Of a stretch of DNA of 64,000 nucleotides, positions 1 through 10,500 are shown in pieces. Source of the DNA: Prorocentrum cordatum (taxonomy: Eukaryota; Sar; Dinophyceae; Prorocentrales; Prorocentraceae); assembly GCA_963575745.1 (NCBI GenBank), contig CAUYUJ010000958.1:359501-423500 (forward strand), read 5' to 3'. The position numbers and the translations under genes were made by a program. The notes beneath the pieces were generated by a model, which had not been told where the DNA came from, did no database searches, and saw only the letters and a list, made by a program, of their open reading frames with translations. How positions within the stretch are numbered: the first letter of the stretch is position 1; the number at the start of each line of letters is the position of its first letter.

Positions 1-860
1 GGGCACGGCAGAGACACATGTGGGGCACGACAGAAGACGCAGGAACACGATGAGCACGGTCGAACACAGAGTACACATGAGCACGGCAGAACACGCGGGA
101 TAACATCATAACACACATGGGAGCGTGGCAGATCACACAGAATACATAGCATCGCGGCACAACAAGCAGCAGCATTGCAGAACACACAGGAGCATGGCTG
201 AATACACAGGAGCACGGCAGAACGCACAGGAGCACGGCATATCAGGACCATGGCAGAAACACACAGAAGCACGGCTGAACATAGAGGAGCCTTGCAGAAC
301 ACGCAGGAGCACGGCAGTACACATAGGAACTCTGCAGACCACACAGGAGCACGGCAGAACTGACGGTTGAGCACGCAGGAGCACGGCAGAACACACAGGG
401 GCACGGCAGAACACGCAGGCACGCGGCAGTACACATAGGAGCATTGCGGAACACATAGGTGCACGGCAGAATTGACGGCTGAACACGCAGGAGCACGGCA
501 GAACACATAGGGGCACGACAGAAGACGCAGGACCACGAGGAGCACGGCCGAGCACGCAGAGTACATCGGGGCACGGCAGAACATACAGGAGCACGGCCGA
601 CACATAGGAGCGCGGCAGATCACACAACACACATGGGAACGCGGCACAACAAGCAACAGCACGTCAGAACACACAGGAGCACGGCAGAACACAGGAGCAC
701 GGCAGAACACATAGGAGCACGGCGTAGCAGGACCATGGCAGAATACACAGGAACACGGCAGACCACACAGGAGCGCGGCAGAACACGCAGGAGCACTTTG
801 CCTTTATGGCCCCACAACCAACCAACACGCAGGAGCACGGCAGAACACATACAACATCGA
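1..860. repeat. 20-bp minisatellite array
   Basis: A diverged tandem array with a unit close to GAACACACAGGAGCACGGCA runs from the window edge to about 860. Units vary by substitutions and small indels, so open frames on both strands are translated repeat and not genes. The array is cut by the window start. Confidence 0.85.
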
Positions 861-1095
861 TTCACACAGCCGCACCGACAGGCACACGCACATAGGCATA
901 CACACACACCCGCACACGCACACGCACACACAGACACATACACGCAGGCACACACAGAGAGGCAGCATACGTTCACGCAAACCGCAGGAGCACGGCAGGG
1001 CAGCACGGCATAACACATCAGTGCCGCAGACCAACACGCACGGACACATGCACACATTCCACGCACGCACGCGCACGCGCAAGCGCAAACACGCC
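861..1095. repeat. CA-rich cryptic simple repeat
   Basis: The stretch is dominated by CACACG/CACACA-type words with only scattered interruptions. It continues from the 20-bp minisatellite without a sharp border. No coding signal is visible. Confidence 0.7.
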
Positions 1096-1219
1096 ACGAC
1101 AGACTTGCGCAGCACATACTAAGAACGTAGGATATCTCATAAGGCAAGGACACACAAGGACGCTTCCCGTTCTTGTCTGGTCAGGCTTCATTACGGGAAA
1201 TGCTCGATTGGAAGACAAC

Positions 1220-1425
1220 CGTCTGAGAAGCCTCACTCGCGCGAGAACGCTATTCCTGGGACTTCAGCGTCTCGAATCAACGTGACGGTCGCGTCCTGTC
1301 AGTTAATCGCGCCAGAACGCCACTCCGCGGACTTCAACATCAGGAATAAACATTTTTGTTGTGTCAGGGCAATCCTCAATCTCGCCGGAACACCATTCGT
1401 GAAACTTCGATCATGCGAATCATTG
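1220..1425. repeat. three diverged ~70-bp tandem copies
   Basis: Three successive segments share the order TCGCGCGAGAACGC / ATCGCGCCAGAACGCC / TCTCGCCGGAACACC, followed by GGACTTCAGC / GGACTTCAAC / GAAACTTCGA, at a spacing of about 70 bp. Similarity is clear by eye but low, so the duplication is old. Confidence 0.55.
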
Positions 1426-1431
1426 GGACTC

Positions 1432-1590
1432 TTGCGAACTTTCCAAACGAATGTGCGAGGCGCTCAGGCGAGAGCCACATTTTGGAACAGAGCCGCCTTT
1501 CATTTTTGAAACTGTTGCAAACCTTTAAGACGAGTGTGCGCGGCGCTAAGGCGAAGGTTACATTTGAAAACCGCCCGTCCTCAGACATTT
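1432..1590. repeat. two-copy ~82-bp tandem duplication
   Basis: The segment near 1432-1500 (TGTGCGAGGCGCTCAGGCGA core) is repeated near 1514-1580 (TGTGCGCGGCGCTAAGGCGA core). Both copies read as similar peptides (FQTNVRGAQARATFWNR and FKTSVRGAKAKVTFENR) but in different frames. I do not call a gene here. Confidence 0.6.
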
Positions 1591-1659
1591 GCACATGTCA
1601 AGCTTCGCTGAAGAAGTCACAGTCGAAATGCCTGGCCCGCCCTACCGACACGTCCGAGA

Positions 1660-2299
1660 GTGCGACGGGGAGGAGTTGCTGATAAGGAGTATGGATGGAG
1701 GTGGAGGAGGCGAAGAGAAAAGAAAAGGAGGAGGAGGAGGATGAGGATGAGAAGGCGAAGGAGGAAGACAGCGAGCTCGGCTCGGCTCGGTAGGGGTGGT
1801 GGGCAGCGGGCGCGCCGATCCCGGGGCGGAGGGGGCGGGGCTTTGGGGGCTTCTGCGGAGGCTTCTCCGGAGGCCTCCGCGGGATGCCCTTGGCTGGAGT
1901 GCTCCCGAGGCTCAGGCCAGGCCAGAGGCGTCCGAGGGCATCGATCCTCGATCTTCCCCGATCCTCGATCCTCCTCCTCGATCCTCGTTCCTCCTGCTCC
2001 TCCTCCTCCTCCTCCTCCTCCTCGACCCTAGATCCTCGATCCTCCTCCTTCTCCTCCTCATTTCCTTCCCTTCTCTCGACCTCCGCCTTTCTGTTGACGT
2101 CGCGCCAGCTTTGGCCGTGCAGGCTGTAGCGTTGAAAGGGTGTCGTGAGGCATGATCGGTGACCTGCATCCACAGGCCTCCACTGAATGAGGACATGCGA
2201 GGAGCGAAGGAGAAGCGGAGGTGCCAGACATGTGCGTCCAGAAGCGGACAGTGCGGTAATTCTGAGAATGGGTACTTCCTCCTACTTCTCTGGCCGCTG
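1660..2299. other. non-coding, GGA and TCC rich
   Basis: Short GGA-rich (about 1695-1770) and GATCCTC/TCC-rich (about 1930-2085) tracts lie in GC-rich sequence. Nothing else is recognised up to the MITE at 2308. Confidence 0.6.
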
Positions 2300-2307
2300 G
2301 TGGGAAC

Positions 2308-2451
2308 CAGGGCTGGACCTAAACGGTGTTTTGGCGATTTCGTGGGCCGTTTTCGTTTCGACTTCGTTTAGTGGTAGAGGTAGATTGAAGACAAAACGAG
2401 GGAAAATGAAAACAAGACGAAAACGAAAAACACCGTTTAGGTTCAGCCCTG
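2308..2451. mobile_element. hAT-like MITE, copy 1 (144 bp)
   Basis: The element begins CAGGGCTGGACCTAAACGG and ends with the near-perfect inverse CCGTTTAGGTTCAGCCCTG. It is flanked by a perfect 8-bp direct repeat, GTGGGAAC, at 2300-2307 and 2452-2459. CAGGG...CCCTG ends with 8-bp target duplications are the hallmark of the hAT superfamily. There is no room for a transposase, so it is non-autonomous. A further inverted segment (CGTTTTCGTTTCGACTTCGTTT-like against AAACAAGACGAAAACGAAAA-like) makes most of the element one hairpin. A second copy lies at 9782-9900. Confidence 0.88.
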
Positions 2452-2459
2452 GTGGGAAC

Positions 2460-3299
2460 CACCTCGCGCGCGCTTCGCGCAGGCGCCGCCTGGGCTCGGC
2501 CCTCTCCTCCCCTTCGTTCTCGCCTGCCTCTCGCTCCTTCTGCCGCTACTACCCCCCCTCTTCCTCGCGTCGGTCCTGTTCGGAAACTGGAACATGTACA
2601 CTACCAGTGGCGGGCGGTTTTTCAATCCCAAGGCTTTTTGAGGGTCGGGGACGACGTCGGGGTGGTCTGGTGTATACTTTTCCCCGTCTTCATGGGGAAA
2701 CAACGAAAACAATATGCACCAGGATCCCGTATACACCAGGATCCGCGTTCCTGTGCGAACTTCAGCGCTGGGTCGGAAAAAGCGTCGGTGTATAGAGTTC
2801 GTTTCCCTACCTGTCTCGGCTCTTCGGGTCCTCGCTTGCTCGTTTTTCGTGGCCTTTCGATCGGCCCCCCGATCGATTCCGCCCGCCTCTGAGGGAGCCG
2901 AGGCTGGTCGTCAGCGCACGCCCGAGTGCCCCATCCTGCTCCGCTTCCCGCCCCCTCCGCCCTGGGCTCGGCGGCTTCGCCTCCCTCGGCCTGTGGTGCT
3001 CAAGCGCATTTCTTTTTGGGCAGTCAACGCTAAAAAGGGAGTGCTCAGCAGGGCAGACACGTCCGTGCCTCCCTGGGATGGGCCAGGCTTGGATACCATG
3101 ATCGTCAGGACGTGTTTCAGCCCAATGGGTGTTTATTCCGTTTGGCCTCCGGCCGCCTGAGGCCCTGCCCGCCCGCGCCCTGCCTTCCCAATTAGGGCTA
3201 CTCGCGCCCCGTTTAGCTCTTGACCGGAAGGGGCCCGCTCCCGACCCGCAGACCAAAAAACGTTTACTCCGTTTGGCGCTCCGCCGACAGCACGCACGG
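2460..3299. other. no feature recognised
   Basis: GC-rich unique sequence. The open frames here overlap one another on both strands and show no recognisable domain or favoured frame, so I call no gene. Confidence 0.5.
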
Positions 3300-3390
3300 G
3301 TGCCACCTGCGTCGTATCGGAGGGCTTCGGTGGACGAGCACACGCTGGCGCTGGCACACGTCCTGAGGACCATCGGCACGCGGCAGGGTC
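3300..3390 (+). repeat. dispersed repeat A, copy 1
   Basis: The segment matches 34105-34192. Conserved blocks include CTGCGTCGTATCGGAGGGC / CTGCGCCGTATCGAAGGGC and ACACGTCCTGAGG / ACATGTCCTGAGG. Both copies keep an open frame with similar peptides (PPASYRRASVDEHTLALAHV and PPAPYRRALVGKHMLALTHV). It could be an exon relic or a TE fragment; its identity is unknown. Confidence 0.6.
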
Positions 3391-3815
3391 GCGTCGTGCC
3401 GACCTGCGGCGGCCCCGCCGCCAGCAATCATCGCTGAACGCCGTTGGCGACCCAGGATCGGTCGATTCTGAACAATCTGACGTTTCGGAGACGGCCCATC
3501 GTTCAAGGTCGAACGATCCCCGCGGTGACAGGAAGCAACACCGGTGTCGACACGACAAGAGCCCGCAGCATACGCGTCACGGGGCCTCGCGAAGCCTCCG
3601 GGAGGCGCCTCGTGGGCGGTGGGGCGCCATCCTCCGACCTCCGAGCCTCCCTCGTCCTCGTCGTCCTCGTCCTCGTCGTCGAGGGGGAGCTCTGGTGCCT
3701 CTCCGCGCGCCTCTCCCTTCCGGTCAGGTCCTGCGGGAAGATGCGCGGTCAAAGCTGCTCGACCTCCTGGACGAGGTCGGCCCGTCCTCCCGTCCTCCCG
3801 GCCAGCCCTCGGCGA
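3391..3815. other. no feature recognised
   Basis: GC-rich sequence with short GTCCTC runs near 3650-3690. No gene or element can be supported. Confidence 0.5.
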
Positions 3816-3965
3816 GGACAAGGAGGAGGAGGAGGAGGAGGAGGAGGAGGAGGAGGAGGAGGAGGAGGAGGTCAAGGAGGAGGAGGAGGAGGAGGAGGTC
3901 GAGGAGGAGGAGGAAGAGGTCGAGGAGGAGGTCGAGGAGGAGGAGGAGTAGGAGGAGGTCGAGGA
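3816..3965. repeat. (GGA)n array
   Basis: Nearly uninterrupted GGA triplets, with occasional GTC interruptions at regular short distances. Long poly-Glu, poly-Gly and poly-Arg frames through it are translated microsatellite. The 300 bp that follow (3966-4270) hold nothing recognisable. Confidence 0.95.
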
Positions 3966-4274
3966 GGTCTCAGGGATCTGTGGTTGTAGAAGTTTGAGTG
4001 AGAGCCTCCCAGGGGCTCCTCATCACCACGGCCGGATCTGCCTCGAAACCCTGACTGGAAGTCGCCCATGGGTGTGGTTTTTGAGGAGGAGAGGGGGGGG
4101 GAGGAACACGAGTAGCCCACATGTCAAGTGCCACGAACGGCTGTTTGTTTCTCACTTTGGGGGGCCTTTGGGGGCCCGTTTCGGACCCTGGGATTGAGAC
4201 CAAAATTGTCGGGATGCGGTCGATAAGTTCAGGGACCTACGCCACCCAAAAATCGTGACGTGAAAGGTCTGGGA

Positions 4275-4410
4275 GGAGGACGAGGAGAAGGATGAGGAGG
4301 ATGAGGTTGAAGATGATCATGACGGCGACGGTGACGGCGACGACGACGATGACGACGACGATGATGCTGATGCTGCTGATGATGATGACGATGATGATGC
4401 TGATGCTGCT

Positions 4411-4453
<43 letters not shown>

Positions 4454-4563
4454 GTAGTGATGCGGGTGCTAGTGATGATGAGGATGATGGTGATGCTGCT
4501 GATGATGCTGATGCTGATGCTGATGCTGATGATGATGCTGCTGATGATGATGATGCTGATGCT

Positions 4564-4594
<31 letters not shown>

Positions 4595-4598
4595 ATGC

Positions 4599-4642
<44 letters not shown>

Positions 4643-4643
4643 C

Positions 4644-4679
<36 letters not shown>

Positions 4680-4735
4680 CGATATTTTGCCGATGCAGAT
4701 GATGGTGCTGCTGGTGCTGCTGCTGCTAATGACTG
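4275..4735. repeat. (GAT/GCT)n trinucleotide array
   Basis: About 460 bp of GAT with interspersed GCT, GGT and GAC triplets. The reading is open in several frames only because the triplets contain no stop in those frames. Confidence 0.95.
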
Positions 4736-4839
4736 ACGACGACAGTGACATTGGTGTTGGCTGTGGCAATGATATTGGTAATGAATGAAACTAATGCCTA
4801 CCGTCATTGCTCGTTTGACAGAGAGGATAACGAGGATGA

Positions 4840-5247
4840 GCAGGAGGAGGAGGAGGAGAGCGAGGAGGAGGAGGAGGAGGAGGAGGAGGAGGAGGAGGAG
4901 GAGGAGGAGGAGAGGAAGAGCAGGAGGAGGAGGCGGAGGAGGAGGAGGAGGAGGAGGAGGAGGAGGAGGAGGAGGAGGACGAGAGGACGAGGAGGAGAGG
5001 GAGGAGGAGGAGGTGGCGGAGGCGGAGGGGGAGCGGGAATGGGGGAGGAGTTGGAGGAGGAGGTGGAGGAGGAGGAGGAGGAGCAGAAAGAGGAGGAGGA
5101 GGTGGCGGAGAAGGAGGATGAGGAGGAGGAGGGGAGGGAGGAGGAGGAGGAGAAAGAGGAGGAGGAGGAGGAGGAGGGGGAGGGGAGGAGGAGGGAGCGC
5201 AGGAGGAGGAAGAGGAATACATACCTGGAGGAGGACGAGGATGAAGA
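4840..5247. repeat. (GGA)n array
   Basis: About 400 bp of GGA triplets with a few GGC, GGT and GAA variants. The purine strand is the + strand. Confidence 0.95.
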
Positions 5248-5249
5248 AG

Positions 5250-6115
5250 AATGATAATAATTTTCCACAGGGTAAGAATATTATTCATAATGGCAAGACG
5301 CGTCATACGCATAATAATAATCCACTACGATTTAATAACAACCACACTATCCATACTAACATACGTATGACGACATGAACTATACCGAACGGGTGGAGCC
5401 GTCGTATGGCTCATTAGAACTACAACGAGCACTCGTACCAATACTGAGACGACGAAGGACATTGCAAATACTAAGATGAAGACGGACAGTACACATAACC
5501 CAAACCCGGAACATAAGAGTATTAGTATCACGAGCATGACGACTACTACTAAGACACATAATAGAGAGGACGGACACGCACATTACGAATACTATCATCA
5601 CTACTACCAAGAGGACCAGCCATATTAATCACAAGACCAGGGCGACCACAGCGCATACGATACTAATAACCATGATGCCATGAAGCAGAATCGACGAGCA
5701 CACATAATATCCACCCCACTGCTAATACTTTTTAGGATTACTAGCAACAGCAATGATAGCTGTATTAAGTCTTGGAATTACGAACAGTAGTACCACTAGT
5801 CGTACAAAGAACACTACTTCGAATATTAAGACTACGAACATCACTATGAGTTCTTCAGTACCATAATGAAGCAGGCGACGGACAATGCTCATACGATTAC
5901 TGCTAAAAGCAAATAGAGCACTAATTATACGAGTAATACCAGCACCACTACCAGTAAACGCAATGCTACTACTAATACTGATCCGACACACAATGGTAAT
6001 CATATTGCTACTACTAATATTCGTACGTCTATAAATCGTTGTGCTGATCGTAGGACTAGTAGTGATGCGATTCGTATTGATCTTTTGAGGAAGGAGAGAA
6101 TTCATCGTAAGGAGG
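5250..6115. other. AT-rich degenerate triplet island
   Basis: This ~860-bp stretch is visibly AT-rich compared with the GC-rich surroundings. It is made of loosely repeated words such as ATTACTA, ACTACTA, CATACTA and AATAATA. It reads as a decayed (TAC/AAT)n array. No gene is seen. Confidence 0.6.
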
Positions 6116-6902
6116 AGGACGAGGAGTAGGACGAGGAGGTGGACGAGGAGGCACCTTCCAGACCGAAGCGAGTGCGCAGAGCAGCAGCAGAGACAGAACA
6201 ACGAGCAGAAAAAAGGACGAGCACGCGCGACTCGACGGGATCGGACAAAAAAGCTAGAAAGAGCTACCTAAGACGAAGCCCAAAGCAGGCATCGTCCGAA
6301 GAGAGAAGCGGACGGGTCCCCCCGCCGCTCCCCCGCCGCCCCTCGAGGGACTCACAACAGGTGGCGCCATTACTGGACGCGATGCCCTCGCAGTGGCCCT
6401 GGAGCCGCGAGCGCGGGGCCGTCGGCCGGGCCCGCGCGCGGCGCCCAGAGCAGAATGTTAGGGCAGCTCCAGCAAGCGCGGACCTGGTGCCTCCGAGCGC
6501 TGCTAGGCCCAACAGGGCCTTGAGCGGGGAGGGGGACATCAGGGAGATCAGCATCACGCGCGGCCCGGGACCCCCACCCGCAGCGGACCCCCAGAGGTCC
6601 GAGCCCTCTTTGCAGGGCGGAGGCCCACAGGGGCAGCGAGAGGGGGGAGGCCCACAGGGGCCGACGGCGGGGGACGGGGCCAGGGGCCAAGGGGCCAAGG
6701 GGCCTTCGGGCGCGGCCCACCAGAGGACCAGTCCTCCATGGCGTCCCCCCCGTCCTGGTACGCGAGTGGGGGGGCAGGGGAGGGGGACACGGGCTCCTCG
6801 GAGCCTCGGGGGCGAGCGGCCTTGGTCAGCCTGGCCGCCGCCTCCTCAAGGTCCTCGTCCCAGTGCTCCTCCTCCCTCCTGAACCGCACCCGCTTAGAGA
6901 CC
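6116..6902. other. no feature recognised
   Basis: GC-rich sequence with short internal repeats (GGCCCACAGGGGC twice near 6625-6660; GGGGCCAAG doublet near 6685). Overlapping open frames occur on both strands without a domain. Confidence 0.45.
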
Positions 6903-7000
6903 ATTTCTTTATTGCTTGGGGCATGACGGGCGTCATGGCCCCCGCCCCCCCCCCCCCATGACGTAACGCTCCCTCCCCCCAGCGCGCTCCGGGGACTGCC
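6903..7000 (+). repeat. C-rich palindrome module, copy 1
   Basis: The module reads TTTCTTTATTG, then GCATGACGGGCGTCATGG (palindromic core ATGACG-GG-CGTCAT), a C homopolymer, then ATGACGTAACGC. Related modules are at 7200-7300, 8490-8585 (inverted) and, more diverged, 33885-34025. Confidence 0.7.
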
Positions 7001-7054
7001 GCCGTGCGCATTGGGATCCGCGTAGGTGTCCGGGTGGGAATCCGCATAGGATTC

Positions 7055-7084
7055 TGGTCCGCAGTCGTCGTCGTCGTCGACGTT

Positions 7085-7119
<35 letters not shown>

Positions 7120-7165
7120 TCGTAGCTCGTGGCTCGTGGCTCGTCGCTCCTCGCTCATCGTCGTC
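7055..7165. repeat. (CGT)n with CTCGTGG sub-repeats
   Basis: A run of CGT triplets is followed by several GCTCGTGGCTCGTCG words. A related arrangement follows at 8431-8510. Confidence 0.85.
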
Positions 7166-7199
7166 GTGCGCGCGGACGCGGTTAGAGCCTGTTTTTTTA

Positions 7200-7300
7200 T
7201 TATTTATTCCGGGCCGATGACGGCAATCATTTGGGGGGGGAGGGGGTCGATGACGTCACGCTTCGCGCCGGCGGCGCCTGGGAATGCGTAGGAATGACGG
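7200..7300 (+). repeat. C-rich palindrome module, copy 2
   Basis: TTATTTATTCC, GCCGATGACGGCAATCATT, a G-rich run and GATGACGTCACGC appear in the same order as in the other module copies. It leads directly into the left 18-bp minisatellite arm. Confidence 0.6.
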
Positions 7301-7329
7301 AGGACGGGTGGCACCAGCATATAGGTGGC

Positions 7330-7612
7330 GATCTGCACCACAACGCCTGTGTACACCTCAGTGCCTGCGTGCACCACAGGGGCTGTGTACACCACACCGC
7401 CTATGTACACCACAGCAGCCGCGTGCAACACAGCGTCAGTTTGTGCCACCGCGCGCGCGGGCACCACAGCTCTTGTGTACACCACAGCGCCTGCGTACAC
7501 TACATCAGCTGTGTGCAACGCAGAAGTGTACACCACAGTGCCTGCGTGCATTGCAGTGCCTGTGTGCACCGCGGCGCTAGTGTGCACCACAGCAACCGTG
7601 TGCAACACAGCA
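7330..7612 (+). repeat. 18-bp minisatellite, left arm of inverted pair
   Basis: About 15 tandem units of a GTACACCACAGCGCCTGT-like 18-mer. The same unit occurs in reverse complement at 8098-8412. The shared entry sequence GGTGGCGATCTGC stands at 7325-7337 here and, inverted, at about 8408-8424 in the other arm. The 6-residue peptide repeats are translations of the array. Confidence 0.85.
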
Positions 7613-7871
7613 TCACTGTTGTATGTAGAATGTTAAAAAGGAGTCGTTATGACAAAATGGAGCGCTTGTGGATTCCACCGAAAACACAATAACATAATCC
7701 TTATGGACAAGGGAGCGCCAGGGGAATCTACGAGTCCTTCCGAGTTCGCCCGCATCACCGTAACTCCTCCCATCTGCGTCCAGGAGGCTCCAACTAAATT
7801 GGCCGTCCGAAACCATTCTGCGGTGCACGCTGAGTTGCGCGCGTACGCTGTAGCGCCAACCCTCATTACAG

Positions 7872-8025
7872 GGGATAAGGAGGAGGAGGAGGAGGAGGAG
7901 GAGAAGGAGGAGGAGGAGGAGGAGGGGGAGGAGGAGGAGGAGGAGGAGGAGGAGGAGGAGTAGGAGGAGGAGGGGGAGGAGGCGGAGGAAGAGGAAATGG
8001 AGGAGGAGAAAAGGAGGAGGAGGTA
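7872..8025. repeat. (GGA)n array between the inverted arms
   Basis: A GGA-rich array sits in the spacer of the inverted minisatellite pair. The preceding unique part (7613-7871) shows no recognisable gene. Confidence 0.9.
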
Positions 8026-8097
8026 ACGTCGCATTCGATTATCAACACTTTCTTGGCGTGGCGCTTCCGCAGCAAATCCTCACGTACATGCTTTTTC

Positions 8098-8412
8098 GAC
8101 CTGTCCTATGTACGCAGGCATTGTGGTGTACAATAGCGCTGCGTTGCATGCGGATGTTGTGGTGTAGACAGGCGCTGTGGCGTGCACAGGCGCCGCGGTG
8201 CACGCAAGCGTTGCGGTGTACACAGGCGCTGTTTTGCACATGGTTGCTGCGGTGTGCACATGTACACCGGCGCTGTAGTACTGTACGCAAACATTGCAGT
8301 GTACACAGGCGCTGCGTTGCACACGGTTGTTGGCATGTACGCAGGCGGTGTGGTGTACACGCGCGCTGTGGTGCACGCGACGGTTGTGGTGTACACAGGC
8401 GCGGTGGGGCAG
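8098..8412 (-). repeat. 18-bp minisatellite, right arm of inverted pair
   Basis: Tandem 18-mers of the form TGTACACAGGCGCTGTGG are the reverse complement of the 7330-7612 array. Together the arms could form a long imperfect hairpin with a ~480-bp loop. Confidence 0.85.
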
Positions 8413-8489
8413 ATCGCCACCTACATGCTGCTCGCGTCGTCGTCGTCGTCGCGTGTCGCTCGTCGCTCGGCGCGCGGGCGCGGTTGTGG

Positions 8490-8585
8490 TGCCGGAGCCA
8501 CACAGCGGGGGGGGGCGTTACGTCATACCCCCCCCCCCCCCCCCCCCCCCCCCCATGACGCCCGTCATCGCCGAACATAAAGAAA
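8490..8585 (-). repeat. C-rich palindrome module, inverted copy
   Basis: Read on the minus strand this is TTCTTTATG, GATGACGGGCGTCATGG, a G run of nearly 30 (C run on +), then TATGACGTAACGC. It matches the modules at 6903 and 7200 in opposite orientation and so closes the inverted structure. Confidence 0.75.
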
Positions 8586-8675
8586 CGGTCAACGCCAGAA
8601 GCCGTTCAAGGCCCTGGGTTGCCAGGGGCAGCGGCTCCTCCACGTCGGCGGCAGCCTCAGCAGGGCCTCAGAGGT

Positions 8676-8825
8676 GGTCGAGGAGGAGGAGGAGGAGAAG
8701 GAGGAGGAGGGCGAGGGGGAGGACGAGGAGGAGGAGGAGGAGGAGGAGGAGGAGGAGGAGGAGGACTTGGAGGAGGACGAGAGGAGGAAGAGGAGGATGG
8801 GGAAGACGGGGAGGAGGTGGTCAAG
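8676..8825. repeat. (GGA)n array
   Basis: GGA triplets with GGC and GGAC variants, giving only low-complexity translations. Confidence 0.9.
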
Positions 8826-8939
8826 CTAGGTGCGCTCGCGTCATATCTGACATCCTATCCCTCCCTCCCATCCCTTACCATGGCGCAGATCCCCTCTCTA
8901 CTCGCACAGTCGGATGTCGAGCAGGGCAATGATCCCGAA

Positions 8940-9235
8940 AGGGTACGCGATGCATTGTAGAGCACGGCATGGCATGGCGTAGAAGAGCACCGCAAAGCGT
9001 AGTATCAACCGAGCATTGCATTGCATGCCGTGGCATGGCACGGGAAATGACGCCAGCGCTGCAGCGGGAGCACGAGTCGAAACGAGCGGAAGCGCGGAAA
9101 TGAGGCCAGCGCTGCAGCGGGAGCACGATTCGGAACGAGCGGAAGCACGGAAATGAGGCCAGCGCTGCAGCGGGAGCACGATTCGGAACGAGCGGGGCCC
9201 GAAAATGAGGCCGGCGCCTCAGCGAGAGCAGCATT
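8940..9235. repeat. GCATGGC words and ~53-bp tandem repeat
   Basis: About 8945-9045 holds loosely repeated GCATGGCATGG/GCATTGCATTG words. From about 9045 a unit containing CCAGCGCTGCAGCGGGAGCA is present three times at about 53-bp spacing, plus a more diverged fourth (CCGGCGCCTCAGCGAGAGCA). Confidence 0.75.
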
Positions 9236-9773
9236 TTGAAACAACATGCAGACGAAAACCCAACTCCGGGGAAAACTGTGTGCAAACAAACTGTACGCGG
9301 GGGGGGTCGGACACTCCCAGGCCGTTATCAGGAGAAGAGGGAGAGTAGTATTCATATTGAGTAATTGTGGAGGGGGATGGGGGAAGAGGAGGAGATGAGG
9401 GCGAGATGGGCGAGGGGGTGGATGATCAGGAAGACAACGCGCCCCGGATTGTTCAGAGGGATGTACCCCAGTCTGCCCCCTTGTCCGATCACTCGTTCAG
9501 ACCGCTCCGCGCGCATTGCAGCGCCGCTGCACCTCGGGCCGGCCCAGGACCACGGCGCGGACAAATTGCTCCAGAGCAATCGGAGCGTCCCGGAGCGCCC
9601 TGGAACGGCGGCGGTGCTGAGGGCCGAAGGCTCTTCCGGTGAGCTCCCGGGCCCCCCTCTCGCAGCGGAGGAGGGTCGGAGGCCGTGGGGATCCGCGCGG
9701 TGGCGGACGCCGGGGCCGAGCCCGTGGTCCGATCCCTCCTGGTTCGAGGAAGCGCAAACATGCATTTATCAGC
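9236..9773. other. no feature recognised
   Basis: Mixed-composition sequence with overlapping open frames on both strands and no domain. The next recognised element is the second MITE. Confidence 0.45.
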
Positions 9774-9781
9774 AGGGAGAG

Positions 9782-9900
9782 CAGGGCCGTGGGCCGTTTT
9801 TCGTTTCGACTTCGTTTTGCGGTCAAGGCGGACTCGAGACACAAGCGAGGGACATCGAAAACAAGACGAAAACGAAAAGCACCGTTTAGGTTCAGCCCTG
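9782..9900. mobile_element. hAT-like MITE, copy 2 (119 bp)
   Basis: The right end, ACCGTTTAGGTTCAGCCCTG, is identical to copy 1 at 2308-2451. The left end retains CAGGGC and then jumps to GTGGGCCGTTTTTCGTTTCG, so about 30 bp of the left terminal repeat are deleted relative to copy 1. A perfect 8-bp direct repeat, AGGGAGAG, flanks it at 9774-9781 and 9901-9908. It sits at a different target from copy 1 and carries its own duplication, so both are independent insertions. Confidence 0.87.
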
Positions 9901-9908
9901 AGGGAGAG

Positions 9909-10390
9909 GCACGTGGGTGTCGAGAGTTTGCGTTGCGCGAGCGTTCGTGCACGAGGCAGGCTTGGCGGACTCGGGGGGAGTATTCATGTACACGGCTGGG
10001 CGCGTACGTGCTCTGTGGGCTCTTTGGTCAGGGCGCGTGGAGTAGCGGCGGGTCCCGCTTCCATGCAGAACTGGCGCGCCCCCTCGCCGAATCCGGCGGC
10101 ATCTGCAGCGTGTTTCGGGGGGGTGCCTTCCCCGGTCCGTGGGCCTGGAGCCGCTGCCCCCGATCCACGAGCCCGTAAATCCAGTGCCACTGCGCCCGAC
10201 TGCTGAGGATCAGAAGCGGGTGCCCGCGCCGGCTCGGTCGGTGGGCTTCGCCGGCAGGTCACCGGCCGGAAGGTCCTGATGCTGGACAGCACGATCACCG
10301 GCCCCCTGGAGGTGATAGTGAGCGCCAGCGACCTGAAGGAGCCGCCAGGGTTGTGGAGGACGATCAGTGGAGAGGAAGCATGTTGCCAAA
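9909..10390. other. no feature recognised
   Basis: GC-rich sequence with short palindromic words (for example near 10115-10200) but no gene or element I can support. Confidence 0.45.
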
Positions 10391-10391
10391 T

Positions 10392-10500
10392 ACTTTCCAG
10401 ATGTCTAAAACATGTGTTAAATTTGTTTTAACCATGTATAAAAACATGTTTAGATCAGGTTTAGAACATTTTTACGAAATGTTAAACACATTTTGAATTC
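10392..10500. repeat. AT-rich imperfect foldback
   Basis: An AT-rich island inside GC-rich DNA. AAAACATGTGTTAAAT near its left end is roughly the inverse of ATGTTAAACACATTTT near its right end, and AACATGTTTAGA-type words recur between. It may be a small foldback element; no target duplication is evident. Confidence 0.4.

Noticed and set aside
1-860. CRISPR-like array of short repeats
   Set aside because: The 20-bp units are directly adjacent with no unique spacers, and the genome is eukaryotic. The same applies to the 18-bp arrays at 7330 and 8098.
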